Origin: a virus
DNA length: 32,909 nucleotides
Strand: one strand, 5' to 3'
Virus record (IMG/VR): IMGVR_UViG_3300006865_000383
Coordinates: 1-32,909 of that record
Part shown: positions 22,365 to 30,042 of the stretch, one piece after another
Position numbering within the stretch: the first letter of the stretch is position 1
How the letters are laid out: each line of letters starts with the position of its first letter
Notes under the pieces: generated by a model
What the model was told of the DNA's origin: nothing
Databases searched by the model: none
The model's input: only the letters and a program-made list of their open reading frames with translations
Position numbers and translations under genes: made by a program

Positions 22365-24031
22365 GACGGCAGCCACCCGACCTGATTCGCGGCGCACGGG
22401 AGCGGCTCACCAGGTCGGGAGTCATCGTGCGCCAGCAAGAGACGCAACGCCGCCTGGGCCAGCTGGAGCGGGCTGGCACCAGCGGAGGGAAGACGATCAT
22501 CGAGCAGATCACCAGCGCATCCGCCGGAAGCGCGGGCGGCTCGACGCCCGCCGCGCACGCGCTGGAGAGCGCAATCCACACGAACATCGACGCAGCACCG
22601 GCCGCGGACGACACGCTGATCTTCGACGGCTCGGTCTGGCAGGCCCGGTTGCCGTGGCAGATCTTCGACAGCACAAAGGTGACGGGGCTGGTCGCATCGG
22701 CGGCGCAGATCGTGGGCTACGTCGGCGGCACGGCCACCGCCGACCAGCGCCTGCTGATCCACGAGCACGGCGTGATGGTCCACGGCGACGGCACGGTCGA
22801 CGCCGCGACGCTGATCCTGAACCCAGGCTGGGGGTCGTCACCGCTCACCGCGCCGACCAACAGCGGCTTCGCGTTGATGCTGGGCGGGGGGCCGCACTGG
22901 GAGGGCAGCCCCAGCGGCGTCTGGACGCAGAGCGATCTGCGGTTCTTCTACGATATCGATCCGACGTTCACGCATTCGGGCACGCTCAAGGGGCTGCTCG
23001 TTGGGATGCTGACCGGCAGCGCGCCGCAGGGGACGATCACCAACGCGACGGCGCTGGAGGCGTACACCGAGCTGGTCGCCAGCACGATCACGAATCATCG
23101 CTACCTGCACCTGAAGGCGCCGGTGGTGAACACAGGCGGCGGCGCCGCCATCACCAACATCTGGGGCATCGATATCGACGATTTGGATGCTACAGGCGTC
23201 GGCACGGCGCGCGGCATCCGCAACAACAGCCTGACCCGGCTGGTCGGCACAACGACGGTAGGGCTTGACGGCGACGGGCCGCAGGTGTTGTCCGTCAGCG
23301 GCAACGTGGGGCTGAACAATCAGGCGGGCGTCGTGTTCTACGAGGGCGCGGCGTTCAACGGCAATACATGGACGATCACCCCCCCGTCGTCATGGAGCAC
23401 CGATTTCACGCTGCTGTTGCCGTCCGATGTGCCGTCGGCGGGCGAAGTGCTCAAGGTGGCGTCGTACTCGTCGGGGACGATCACGACCGAGTGGTCGTCG
23501 GCTGCGGATATCACCGGCACGAAGGCCACGCTGCTGTTGCTGGCGGCGTCGGGCAAGCCCGCCACCACGTCAGGCTGCGCGGCAGGCACGACCGTCGAGG
23601 CGAGCACGAACGACGTAGATTACGACGTGCTGGACTTCGACGCGAGCACGCAGGAGTACGCCCGCTGGCAGGTATTCATGCCGGATAACTACGACCCGGC
23701 GGTGGACATGAAGGCGACGTTCGTCTGGACGACGGCGGCGTCGAGCGGCAACGTGATCTGGGGCATCCAGGCGCTCGCGGTGCCCGACGACGGCGCAATC
23801 GACCAGGCGTGGGGGACGGCGGCGGAGGTCACGGACGGCTTCCTTGCGGCGGGGGACGTGCACATCTCGGCGGAGTCGAGCGGATTTGCGCCAGGGGGCA
23901 CGGATGGGGCGGGGCGGATGTTCTTTTTCAGGGTGTACCGCAAGGCCGCAGACGGGGGCGACACACTCAACGGCGACGCGCGGCTGATGGCTGTGCGGAT
24001 CGAGTACGGGATTACGGCGCTGAGCGCGTAG
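22361..24031 (+). CDS. Tail fibre / receptor-binding protein
   Basis: 556 residues from ATG 22361 (ATGA overlap with the hub stop). A basic helical N-terminus (RERLTRSGVIVRQQETQRRL) could anchor to the baseplate. A repetitive beta-rich shaft follows (TNSGFALMLGGGPHW, VLSVSGNVGLNNQAGV), then a C-terminal beta-sandwich from about residue 430 (DFDASTQEYARWQVFMPDNYD...VFFRVYRKAADGGDTLNGDA-like), a form seen at the tips of phage fibres. Likely trimeric host recognition. No peptidoglycan or sugar hydrolase motif seen. Confidence 0.82.
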   Translation: MRRQPPDLIRGARERLTRSGVIVRQQETQRRLGQLERAGTSGGKTIIEQITSASAGSAGGSTPAAHALESAIHTNIDAAPAADDTLIFDGSVWQARLPWQIFDSTKVTGLVASAAQIVGYVGGTATADQRLLIHEHGVMVHGDGTVDAATLILNPGWGSSPLTAPTNSGFALMLGGGPHWEGSPSGVWTQSDLRFFYDIDPTFTHSGTLKGLLVGMLTGSAPQGTITNATALEAYTELVASTITNHRYLHLKAPVVNTGGGAAITNIWGIDIDDLDATGVGTARGIRNNSLTRLVGTTTVGLDGDGPQVLSVSGNVGLNNQAGVVFYEGAAFNGNTWTITPPSSWSTDFTLLLPSDVPSAGEVLKVASYSSGTITTEWSSAADITGTKATLLLLAASGKPATTSGCAAGTTVEASTNDVDYDVLDFDASTQEYARWQVFMPDNYDPAVDMKATFVWTTAASSGNVIWGIQALAVPDDGAIDQAWGTAAEVTDGFLAAGDVHISAESSGFAPGGTDGAGRMFFFRVYRKAADGGDTLNGDARLMAVRIEYGITALSA

Positions 24032-24041
24032 GGGGCGGGGA

Positions 24042-24566
24042 ATGCCGACGGCGCGGCTGACAGTCCTTGATGCACCGGCGTGTAAGACCATCGCTGATGC
24101 TGCGGTGGCCGAGACGCGCGCCTTCTGGCCAGGTTCGGTGAGCAGCTTTGATCTGGCGGTGTGGGAGAACCTGGTGCAACTCGGCGGTTGGAAGGTCACG
24201 GCGAACAATGGCGCGATGCGTGGCTTCATCATCACACCCGAGCGGCCTGTGCCTGTTGGCCCCAACAGCGGGGAGCGGGCGGAGGAGATGTTCATCTGGT
24301 ACGCCGCGCAGGGGCTGAGCAATGCCGTGTTCGCCAGTTCTACGAAAGAGTTATGGACGGCGTGGTGGACAGACCTGCGCGACCGTGGCATCCCGTTTGG
24401 GTGGGGCAGGAATGCGCCGCAGTATCCAACGCGCACCGAAACCCTGTTCCAGAACGCGATCACGCGCGGCGGGATGCAGATGATCACCAGCGTCGAGGAC
24501 GGCGTAGCGTGGCGCTACGTCGTGATGCGCCCCCCCGATGCGCTGGCAGGACTGGCGAGGCTGTAG
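24042..24566 (+). CDS. Hypothetical protein of the fibre region
   Basis: 174 residues; GGGGGCGGGG precedes ATG 24042. It is globular and Trp-rich (eight Trp), with ERAEEMFIWYAAQGLSNAVFAS and KELWTAWWTDLRD as likely helices. No signal, membrane segment or catalytic motif is recognised. Its place between two virion-fibre genes suggests a structural or fibre-assembly role. Confidence 0.7.
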   Translation: MPTARLTVLDAPACKTIADAAVAETRAFWPGSVSSFDLAVWENLVQLGGWKVTANNGAMRGFIITPERPVPVGPNSGERAEEMFIWYAAQGLSNAVFASSTKELWTAWWTDLRDRGIPFGWGRNAPQYPTRTETLFQNAITRGGMQMITSVEDGVAWRYVVMRPPDALAGLARL

Positions 24567-25859
24567 GTGGGAGCCGTCACGCGCGACTACGGCACCCTGT
24601 TATTCAGTGACCCAGCGTTCGACACTGCGGACAAGCGCTATTTTCCTGACAACGCAATCGGTGCGGCGATCTTGTCCGATGCGGACTTCCGCAGTGGTAA
24701 GTGCATCCGGTTCAACTCGGCCGCCAACACCGAGCGTGTTCGCTACCATCTGGACTCGATGCCAACCGACGGCTCGGATTACATCGAGCTCGCCTACGGC
24801 GAGCAGGTCAGGTACTTCTTCGAGTACGACGGCGCGAAGACCGGCACGGCCAACCGCGTGTCGATCTTCGAGGCTGCGGGCGGCTCGGTGCAGCTGCTCA
24901 TCAAGCTGGAATCGGGCGGCTCGTACACCTTGCGCGTATCTATTACTGACCGCAACGGCGGGGGGCCGACGACGCACGATATCTCCTCGTTCCCAATCGG
25001 GGCGGGGGTGGTGCGCGACATGGAGGTGGGGATCCGCCGCTGGCTCGACGGGGCGGATACGAAGGTCGAAGTGATCGTCCGCTGGGATGGCGTACAACAG
25101 GCGGTGGTCAACCACACTATCACGGGCGCAGACAAGACCGTTCGCGTGCACAGCTTCTGGATCGGGCACACGGCGGACAGCGAGAAGGCGGTGACGTGTG
25201 ACCACCGGCACGGGCGTGTGCATGTGTCGTACAACAACGGGACGATCAGCCGCGCCGACCAGCAGTGGTACACCGAGTGGGAGCCGTCCGTCCTGCAACA
25301 GCTGCCAACATCGGACGTAACCTCGCCGGACGAATGGACGGGCCAGGGTGACACCGCCAACCTCTACGCTAACGTCGATGACAACCCCAGTTCGTTTTCG
25401 ACCGGAAACTACACATCCAACAGCACGTCCAAGTTCGAACTTCTGATGGGCTTTGCGGCCGTAGGATCATTGCCGAACATCGCGGCGGTGATCTGCCTGT
25501 ACAACGCCCGGCTGTCTGCCGGTGCGCCCGTTGGCAACCCGACGCATCAGGTCATCGCGAAGAATGGGGCGGGCACCTACAAGCGTCGGCCACAGCACAC
25601 GGCGGAGTCTGGGACGCAGCTCAACGACGGCATTATCATGGCCGGGGTGTTCCTGACGGACCCGGCGAACGCCGCCTGGACGTCGTCGAGCGTCGATGAC
25701 AACGACTTCGGGCTGGACAAGCCAGCGACCGGCAGCGCGTCGGGCGGGTCGGTCGGGGAGTTCTGGCGCTACGTGCTATACGGGGGCGCTCAGTTGGCTG
25801 CGCCTGCCGCTCGCAGCGCTCCAGTGCTGATGAGTCCAGGCGGAATGGGGGTGGTGTGA
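24567..25859 (+). CDS. Probable virion protein with LamG/ConA-like beta-sandwich
   Basis: 430 residues from GTG 24567, one base after the previous stop. Residues 1-225 are strand-rich with RFNSAANTERVRYHL, VRYFFEYDGAKTG and VHSFWIGHTADSEKAV, consistent with a concanavalin-like jelly roll of the LamG type. Residues 240-410 are another beta domain. Such domains bind sugars in tail fibres and spikes. The assignment rests on strand pattern and context, not on a diagnostic motif. Confidence 0.72.
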   Translation: MGAVTRDYGTLLFSDPAFDTADKRYFPDNAIGAAILSDADFRSGKCIRFNSAANTERVRYHLDSMPTDGSDYIELAYGEQVRYFFEYDGAKTGTANRVSIFEAAGGSVQLLIKLESGGSYTLRVSITDRNGGGPTTHDISSFPIGAGVVRDMEVGIRRWLDGADTKVEVIVRWDGVQQAVVNHTITGADKTVRVHSFWIGHTADSEKAVTCDHRHGRVHVSYNNGTISRADQQWYTEWEPSVLQQLPTSDVTSPDEWTGQGDTANLYANVDDNPSSFSTGNYTSNSTSKFELLMGFAAVGSLPNIAAVICLYNARLSAGAPVGNPTHQVIAKNGAGTYKRRPQHTAESGTQLNDGIIMAGVFLTDPANAAWTSSSVDDNDFGLDKPATGSASGGSVGEFWRYVLYGGAQLAAPAARSAPVLMSPGGMGVV

Positions 25860-26146
25860 TCAACGAGGACGAGATCCGGGCCGTGATCAGTGCGGAGCAG
25901 CTGGAGCGGGCCATCGCCCGCCACCGCGACGCGCTGACGCAGGCGATCGCGGATGAGTACGCGCGGGGGCTGATCGCCAACCCGCCGGAGCAGCACGTCA
26001 CGACGCCGGCGGGGGAGGCGCATCCGGGGTGCGCCTGCGAGACATGCTGCGCGCGCAGGCTGGCCGGGCTGATGGCCAGCCTGCGGCGGCTCGATCAGGC
26101 GAACGGGAAGCAGGCGCGCCCGCCGACCGTGCGAAGGCGGAGGTAA
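25856..26146 (+). CDS. Small helical protein with a cysteine cluster
   Basis: 96 residues from GTG 25856, overlapping the previous stop (GTGA). The first half is helical (EDEIRAVISAEQLERAIARHRDALTQAI), then HPGCACETCCARRL gives four clustered Cys, and the tail is Arg-rich. The cluster may bind zinc with the nearby His. It may be a fibre chaperone or accessory protein; no family recognised. Confidence 0.65.
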   Translation: MINEDEIRAVISAEQLERAIARHRDALTQAIADEYARGLIANPPEQHVTTPAGEAHPGCACETCCARRLAGLMASLRRLDQANGKQARPPTVRRRR

Positions 26147-26152
26147 GCGGAC

Positions 26153-26347
26153 GTGCTCTACTGCTCGCGCTGCAAGCGGGCGGCGCCGCTGGGAGAGTGG
26201 CGCGAGGGGAAGATGATCGACGTGCTCGCGGCGGGACGCGGGCACATCTGGCATCATCGTTGTGGCTGGCGGGTTGCCGTCCCGGACCGTGCACTGGCGG
26301 ACGGCGCCCGGTTGCCGGAACGGGGTACAATAGGCGCGATGCGATAG
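26153..26347 (+). CDS. Small zinc-ribbon protein, paralogue of the one at 3296
   Basis: 64 residues from GTG 26153. The N-terminus YCSRCKRAAPLGEW and the later IWHHRCGWRV give C-x2-C with HH-x-C. The opening shares YC-x2-C-x-R-x-APL-x-E with the protein at 3296-3475. It ends at the border of the lysis block, where a large stem-loop follows. A TACAAT at 26326-26331 within its last codons could be a -10 element, but no -35 hexamer lies 17-18 bases upstream. Function unknown. Confidence 0.65.
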   Translation: MLYCSRCKRAAPLGEWREGKMIDVLAAGRGHIWHHRCGWRVAVPDRALADGARLPERGTIGAMR

Positions 26348-26379
26348 GTCAGGGGCAGACCCGGCAGAGCGGCGCGGCT

Positions 26380-26429
26380 GAGCCGCGGCCCCCCCGGAGA
26401 ATGGGGGGCCGCGGCTCGTTCGGTTTTCT
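26380..26429 (+). terminator. Long GC-rich stem-loop before the lysis genes
   Basis: GAGCCGCGGCCCCCC (26380-26394) pairs perfectly with GGGGGGCCGCGGCTC (26403-26417) around an 8-base loop. GTTCGGTTTTCT follows, a modest U-tract. The 15-bp stem is the strongest in the window. It sits 20 bases before the lysis block's first ribosome-binding site and may delay or limit lysis gene expression. Confidence 0.7.
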
Positions 26430-26448
26430 GGAAACCTGGGAAGGGGTC

Positions 26449-26667
26449 ATGTCGTTGGAGCAGATCGGGGAGCTGGTGAAAGATGTGGGATTCCCCGTCG
26501 CCGTGGCGACGTTCGTCCTCGTGCGCCTCAACGGCAAGATGGACCGGCTGACGGAGGCACTCTACAAGCTCATCGAGAAGCTCGAGCAGCAGGCGCACCG
26601 CGCGGCGCTTCGCGATGCAGAGATGGCCTACGAGGAGCGAGTCAGGCAGCAAGGAGGATCGCTATGA
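26449..26667 (+). CDS. YvrJ-like small membrane protein of the lysis block
   Basis: 72 residues from ATG 26449 after GGGAAGGGG. DVGFPVAVATFVLVRLNGKMDRLTEAL matches the YvrJ-type pattern (Gly-Phe-Pro, hydrophobic helix, Leu-x-Arg, then Asp-x-Leu). The rest is a charged coiled helix. Such proteins are often beside holins in phages of Gram-positive-type hosts and may tune hole formation. The end overlaps the holin ATG (ATGA at 26664). Confidence 0.75.
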   Translation: MSLEQIGELVKDVGFPVAVATFVLVRLNGKMDRLTEALYKLIEKLEQQAHRAALRDAEMAYEERVRQQGGSL

Positions 26668-26879
26668 GCGAGACGGTCTACAAGGCGGTGCTGACGGTGT
26701 CGCAAGTGGCGGCTGCGGTCGGCGCCTTCGTGTTGTCGGCGGACGCGGTGCCGTTCGGCTTCGACGCGTACGACGTGGGGCTGGCGATGGTGTGGCTGGG
26801 GACGATCGCCGGCATCATCGCGACGGTGTGGCGAGCGAACTGGATTCCCGGCATCACGACCGGGATCGGGAACGAGTGA
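26664..26879 (+). CDS. Holin
   Basis: 71 residues with AAGGAGGA before ATG 26664. Two transmembrane helices are visible: about 9-25 (VSQVAAAVGAFVLS) and about 38-57 (GLAMVWLGTIAGIIATVW), with a short loop between. Size, topology and position directly before the amidase fit a class II holin that permeabilises the cytoplasmic membrane at lysis. Confidence 0.8.
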   Translation: MSETVYKAVLTVSQVAAAVGAFVLSADAVPFGFDAYDVGLAMVWLGTIAGIIATVWRANWIPGITTGIGNE

Positions 26880-26888
26880 GGCGGTCTG

Positions 26889-27566
26889 ATGCTCCCGACG
26901 ATCACGATTGGCGGCGAAGAGTTTTACGACATCACCGGCATCGTGCAGCCGCCGCGCGCGCCGCGGCCGTCACTGATCGGCCTGGGCATCCATCACTCCG
27001 TGGGGCAGCAGGACTTCGCGGACCTCAACCAGAGCGGCACGAACATGGACGAGGAGATCGCGCACATCAAGGCGATTGACGCTTACCACGTGCGCGTGGG
27101 GTACGGGGGCTTCGGCTACAACGGCATCGGCTTCGCGAGCGGGCGGGGCTATGTCGTGGGCGACGGCAAGCAGCAGCGCGCCGGCATCTACCGGCGCAAC
27201 CACGAGATCGAGAACTTCTGCCTGGCGGGCGACTTCTCGATCAAAACCGTGCCGCTGGGCCTGGTGCTGATCGCGGCGCGGTGGGTGAAGGCGAAGTGGG
27301 CGCAGCACGGCGTGGAGCTGCCCGTGAAGGGTCACATGCAGTGGGCGCTCCCGGAGTCTCCGACATCGTGTCCGGGCGCGGTGGGCCTGGCGTCGGTGCC
27401 GACGATCGTGGCGGCGGCGCGCAACCTGCGGGACCGGCCGGACCTGATTGCCAGGCAGGTGCGGCAGCGGATCACCGCGGCGCTACAGCCGGCCTGGGCT
27501 GCGGGCGACATCGAGACGCTGGCGCGGCAGATCGCGTTCATCAGCGGCGGGAAGCTCTGCGGATGA
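26889..27566 (+). CDS. Endolysin, N-acetylmuramoyl-L-alanine amidase
   Basis: 225 residues. The Amidase_2/PGRP fold is clear: GLGIHHS with zinc ligand His35, FGYNGIGF with Tyr77, then GHMQWALPESPTSCPG with His149 and Cys161. It cleaves the lactoyl-peptide bond of peptidoglycan. Residue 159, where T7 lysozyme has a catalytic Lys, is Thr here, as in many PGRP-type amidases. The last 55 residues are helical and Arg-rich and may bind the wall. No signal peptide is seen, so export should depend on the holin. Confidence 0.92.
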   Translation: MLPTITIGGEEFYDITGIVQPPRAPRPSLIGLGIHHSVGQQDFADLNQSGTNMDEEIAHIKAIDAYHVRVGYGGFGYNGIGFASGRGYVVGDGKQQRAGIYRRNHEIENFCLAGDFSIKTVPLGLVLIAARWVKAKWAQHGVELPVKGHMQWALPESPTSCPGAVGLASVPTIVAAARNLRDRPDLIARQVRQRITAALQPAWAAGDIETLARQIAFISGGKLCG

Positions 27567-27579
27567 TGGGAGGCGTGTA

Positions 27580-27765
27580 ATGGGCGGCGTCGTGGATAAC
27601 TTCGTGTGCGATGGTTGCAAGCAGCAAGTCCCGCGCGAGCAGATCGGCAAGTGGGGAGCTGACTGCAAGCCGCTCTGTTACCGCTGCACGCATGGCAAGC
27701 AGCCCGCAAGGACGCGTGCGAGACGGGGATTCTACGCGCGGTTCAAGCGCGTGGAGGTCCGATGA
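27580..27765 (+). CDS. Small zinc-ribbon protein at the start of the accessory cassette
   Basis: 61 residues from ATG 27580 (after ATGGGAGGCGTGTA). NFVCDGCKQQVP and PLCYRCTHGK give two C-x2-C pairs spaced as a classic zinc ribbon, followed by a basic tail (ARTRARRGFYARFKR). It probably binds nucleic acid. The stop overlaps the next ATG (ATGA, 27762), the first of four coupled junctions leading to the CysH-like gene. Confidence 0.75.
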   Translation: MGGVVDNFVCDGCKQQVPREQIGKWGADCKPLCYRCTHGKQPARTRARRGFYARFKRVEVR

Positions 27766-27929
27766 TCTGGTTCGTGCTGGGCTGGATGCACGGCTTCTCG
27801 GTTGCCGTGTGGCTGATGGGATGGGTCAACGCGGCGTCGCCGGGCCGGGGACGGGTGCAACCGGGGGCGCCGCTGGCCGATGGAGACACGTACGCGGCGG
27901 CGCTCGCGCGGGCAAGGAGCAGGACCTGA
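27762..27929 (+). CDS. 55-residue small membrane or exported protein
   Basis: ATG 27762 overlaps the previous stop and TGA 27927-27929 overlaps the next ATG (TGATG). It encodes 55 residues: a hydrophobic segment (WFVLGWMHGFSVAVWLMGWV, about 3-22) followed by a Gly/Pro/Arg-rich soluble tail. The hydrophobic part could be a membrane anchor or an uncleaved signal (VNAA is a possible cleavage site). There is no lipobox cysteine, so an outer spanin is not supported. Coupling to both neighbours supports it as a real gene. Confidence 0.6.
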   Translation: MIWFVLGWMHGFSVAVWLMGWVNAASPGRGRVQPGAPLADGDTYAAALARARSRT

Positions 27930-29557
27930 TGGCCAATCCGATTTACTACGCAACGGTGATCGCGCAGGATATCGCCACAGACCTGTGGCCCCGGTACCGG
28001 GCGACCGACGAGTCCTATCTGCGCCAACAGAAGGCGGACATCGAGGCGAAGATCGCAGCGCCCTACACGGACGACTGCCGACACACGCCGACGCACTACT
28101 TCAGCGATGCGGCCGGGCAGCAGCAGTACGACCGGCAGGCGTGCTGGCAGCGGCAGTACGACGATAAGCGGGCGCTGGAGCGCGTGCTGGCCGAGTCGAC
28201 GATCCCGCTGCTCGACACGATGGCGCAGCGACAATCGCTGACGCCGTCGGATCTGCACTGGTGCACGCAGGAGATCGCCCGCGATATCGACCGCTGGTTC
28301 CGGACGTACCTGGGGAAGCGGACGAACTGGCGTGACGTGTTCGTCGTCGCGCCGGTGGGCCACCGCGAGCTGATGACCGAGGGTGGCGTGTTCTACGGGC
28401 CGCCCAACGGCGCCCAGGAGTACGAGATCCACCCCGCCGGCGGCGGCTTCCGGCCGAACACGGTGCTACCGTACGTGGCAGCGGCGATCATGGCGCAGTA
28501 TCCGGACTCGGGGTTGCGGCAGCCGGACCCGGTACAAGCCCCCTACTGGTACGTGTGGGACGCGCCGGGAGGCCCGCGCGACGAGCACGGACGGCCGGCC
28601 GCGAAGGTCGGGGTGGGCGTGGCTGCTGGCCACGGCTGGTACGGCGCCTTCCCGCCGCCGCCCTATGACCCGGCCCACCCGGAGCAACACAATGTTGCCG
28701 GCGGCTGGTGGGGCATGGAGGAGTGGGCGCGCTGGAAGCTGCTCGGCTTCCGGGACGCGCACGCCGCGCTCCGGAACCCGTTCCAGGCCAGGCACGCAGC
28801 GTCCGAGTCGCACGAGTTCGCCGGCCACTGCTTCGACTGGTGGTGCCATCGTCTCGACCGCCCGTCGTACGTGCCCGAGCGGGACGCGGCGACCTCGTTC
28901 AACTCCTACCCCTTGGCCGGGCACTGGCTGCTCTACTGGCAGCGCGACCAGCTCCTCGCCTCGGCGTCGTCGTTCCTCGACGACGTGGAGCGGCCGCAGC
29001 CGCTCGAACTGAACGTCGTGGATCGCCACGTCTACCCGCGCATCAACCTCTACCCGCCACCTGAGGCGTTCGCGCTGGCGTGGGAGCAGGATGGCTCGTC
29101 ATGGATCGTGCGCGACGATCGGCCCGTCTATCTACCTGATGGCGGCACGGTGACCGCGCGACTCCTCGGCGGTTACGGCCTGCACGAGGACGTGCGCACC
29201 GAGCTGGGATGGGCATCAGTGCAGCTCGAGGCTCCGCCTCCACCCCCACCTCCTCCGCCCCCACCCCCGCCACCGGCGCGCGTGCTCGAGCGGATCGAGA
29301 TCGTGGTGAGGGGCATGGAGCCGGCGATGGTGGAGATGACGCGCGGGGAGCGGCTGCCGTACCTCGTGCGCGGCTACTGGTCCGACGGGAGCACCGCGGC
29401 GCTGGACGCGGCCGTCAGCTCGTCGCGGGAGTCGGTGGTGCGGGTGCGCAACGGGGCGCTGGAGGCGCTGCGGCGCGCGCCTGGCTCGTCGCCGTCGCCG
29501 ACGGTGACGGCGCTGTACGGGGGGCTGGCGGACGCTGTGCGGGTGGTGGTGCGCTGA
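27929..29557 (+). CDS. Unknown 542-residue protein with polyproline linker and Ig-like end
   Basis: ATG 27929 is chosen: AAGGAGCAGG lies upstream and the frame before it overlaps two other genes. Residues 1-435 form an unrecognised Trp/His-rich region (WYVWDAPGGPRDEHGRP, GGWWGMEEWARWKLLGF, GHCFDWWCHRL). A run of 14 prolines (codons at 29234-29275) follows; these would stall ribosomes without EF-P. The last 95 residues resemble a bacterial Ig-like Big_2 domain (RIEIVVRGMEPAMVEMTRGE, then VVRVRNGALEAL). The Ig-like end suggests an extracellular or virion location. It lies after the lysis genes and may be a cargo (moron) gene. HEFAGH occurs but is not a standard HExxH zinc protease motif. Confidence 0.75.
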   Translation: MANPIYYATVIAQDIATDLWPRYRATDESYLRQQKADIEAKIAAPYTDDCRHTPTHYFSDAAGQQQYDRQACWQRQYDDKRALERVLAESTIPLLDTMAQRQSLTPSDLHWCTQEIARDIDRWFRTYLGKRTNWRDVFVVAPVGHRELMTEGGVFYGPPNGAQEYEIHPAGGGFRPNTVLPYVAAAIMAQYPDSGLRQPDPVQAPYWYVWDAPGGPRDEHGRPAAKVGVGVAAGHGWYGAFPPPPYDPAHPEQHNVAGGWWGMEEWARWKLLGFRDAHAALRNPFQARHAASESHEFAGHCFDWWCHRLDRPSYVPERDAATSFNSYPLAGHWLLYWQRDQLLASASSFLDDVERPQPLELNVVDRHVYPRINLYPPPEAFALAWEQDGSSWIVRDDRPVYLPDGGTVTARLLGGYGLHEDVRTELGWASVQLEAPPPPPPPPPPPPPPARVLERIEIVVRGMEPAMVEMTRGERLPYLVRGYWSDGSTAALDAAVSSSRESVVRVRNGALEALRRAPGSSPSPTVTALYGGLADAVRVVVR

Positions 29558-30042
29558 TGCTGTCGCTGCCGGCGTTGCTGGCGTTACCCGAGGAGGCGGG
29601 CGCTGTGGCCGGCTCCTGCTATATCTGCGGGACCGCAACTGAGCGAGGTTGGCGCGAGGCACCGAGCGAGAATTTCACGGCCTGGGCGCAAGTATTTGCG
29701 GGCGATGTTATCTGCCCCCCCTGCCATGCGATGCTCAAGACGCCAGCATTGCGGAGGCAGTCATGGATGGCGACCCGCCGCGAGGAGCCTGCCGCATGGA
29801 TGATCACTGGCGGCGCACCTTCGCGGCGTGGGCGCAGACGCCCGGCTATCGGCGCAAATGCTGGCAGGCGCACCGGCGCATCAAGGCGGCGCTGGCGACT
29901 GCGGGCAAGCCTTACGCCGCCTGGTCGGGCGGCAAGGACTCGACCGTCATGCTCGACCTCGTCCTCTGCCAGCGGCCGGGCATCGCGGTCTATCGCTCGC
30001 GAGGCCGGCATCCGCGTGCGGTCGAGCGCGAGCTGGCGGTGA
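29557..30042 (+). CDS. Zinc-finger ORF resembling the N-terminus of Csf1; 3' end uncertain
   Basis: ATG 29557 overlaps the previous stop (TGATG). The first 75 residues read as a real protein: a helical lead, then CYICGTATERGW, a Phe-Thr-Ala-Trp region, and ICPPCHAM, with a basic end (ALRRQSWMATRR). This four-Cys form resembles the zinc-finger start of Csf1, the Cas8-like subunit of type IV CRISPR complexes, but is far shorter. Beyond about residue 78 the product is Arg/Ser-rich and overlaps the CysH-like gene for about 280 bases, so that part is probably shadow. The gene may have lost its stop. The Csf1 link is a recollection of sequence style and needs a profile search. Confidence 0.5.
   Translation: MLSLPALLALPEEAGAVAGSCYICGTATERGWREAPSENFTAWAQVFAGDVICPPCHAMLKTPALRRQSWMATRREEPAAWMITGGAPSRRGRRRPAIGANAGRRTGASRRRWRLRASLTPPGRAARTRPSCSTSSSASGRASRSIAREAGIRVRSSASWR

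Noticed and set aside
26302-26331. Full promoter before the lysis block
   Set aside because: TACAAT at 26326-26331 is a good -10, but no TTGACA-like hexamer lies 16-19 bases upstream, unlike the other promoters.
27611-27928. N-terminal extension of the 542-residue protein
   Set aside because: It overlaps the zinc-ribbon and 55-residue genes in other frames; ATG 27929 has a TGATG overlap and a ribosome-binding site.
28801-28824. Zinc metalloprotease motif in the 542-residue protein
   Set aside because: HEFAGH has three residues between HE and H; the HExxH motif needs two. No second Glu motif was found.
29715-29720. C CCC CCC as a frameshift site fusing the zinc-finger ORF to the CysH-like gene
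   Set aside because: A slip here would destroy the second C-x2-C pair, and the CysH-like gene has its own strong ribosome-binding site.
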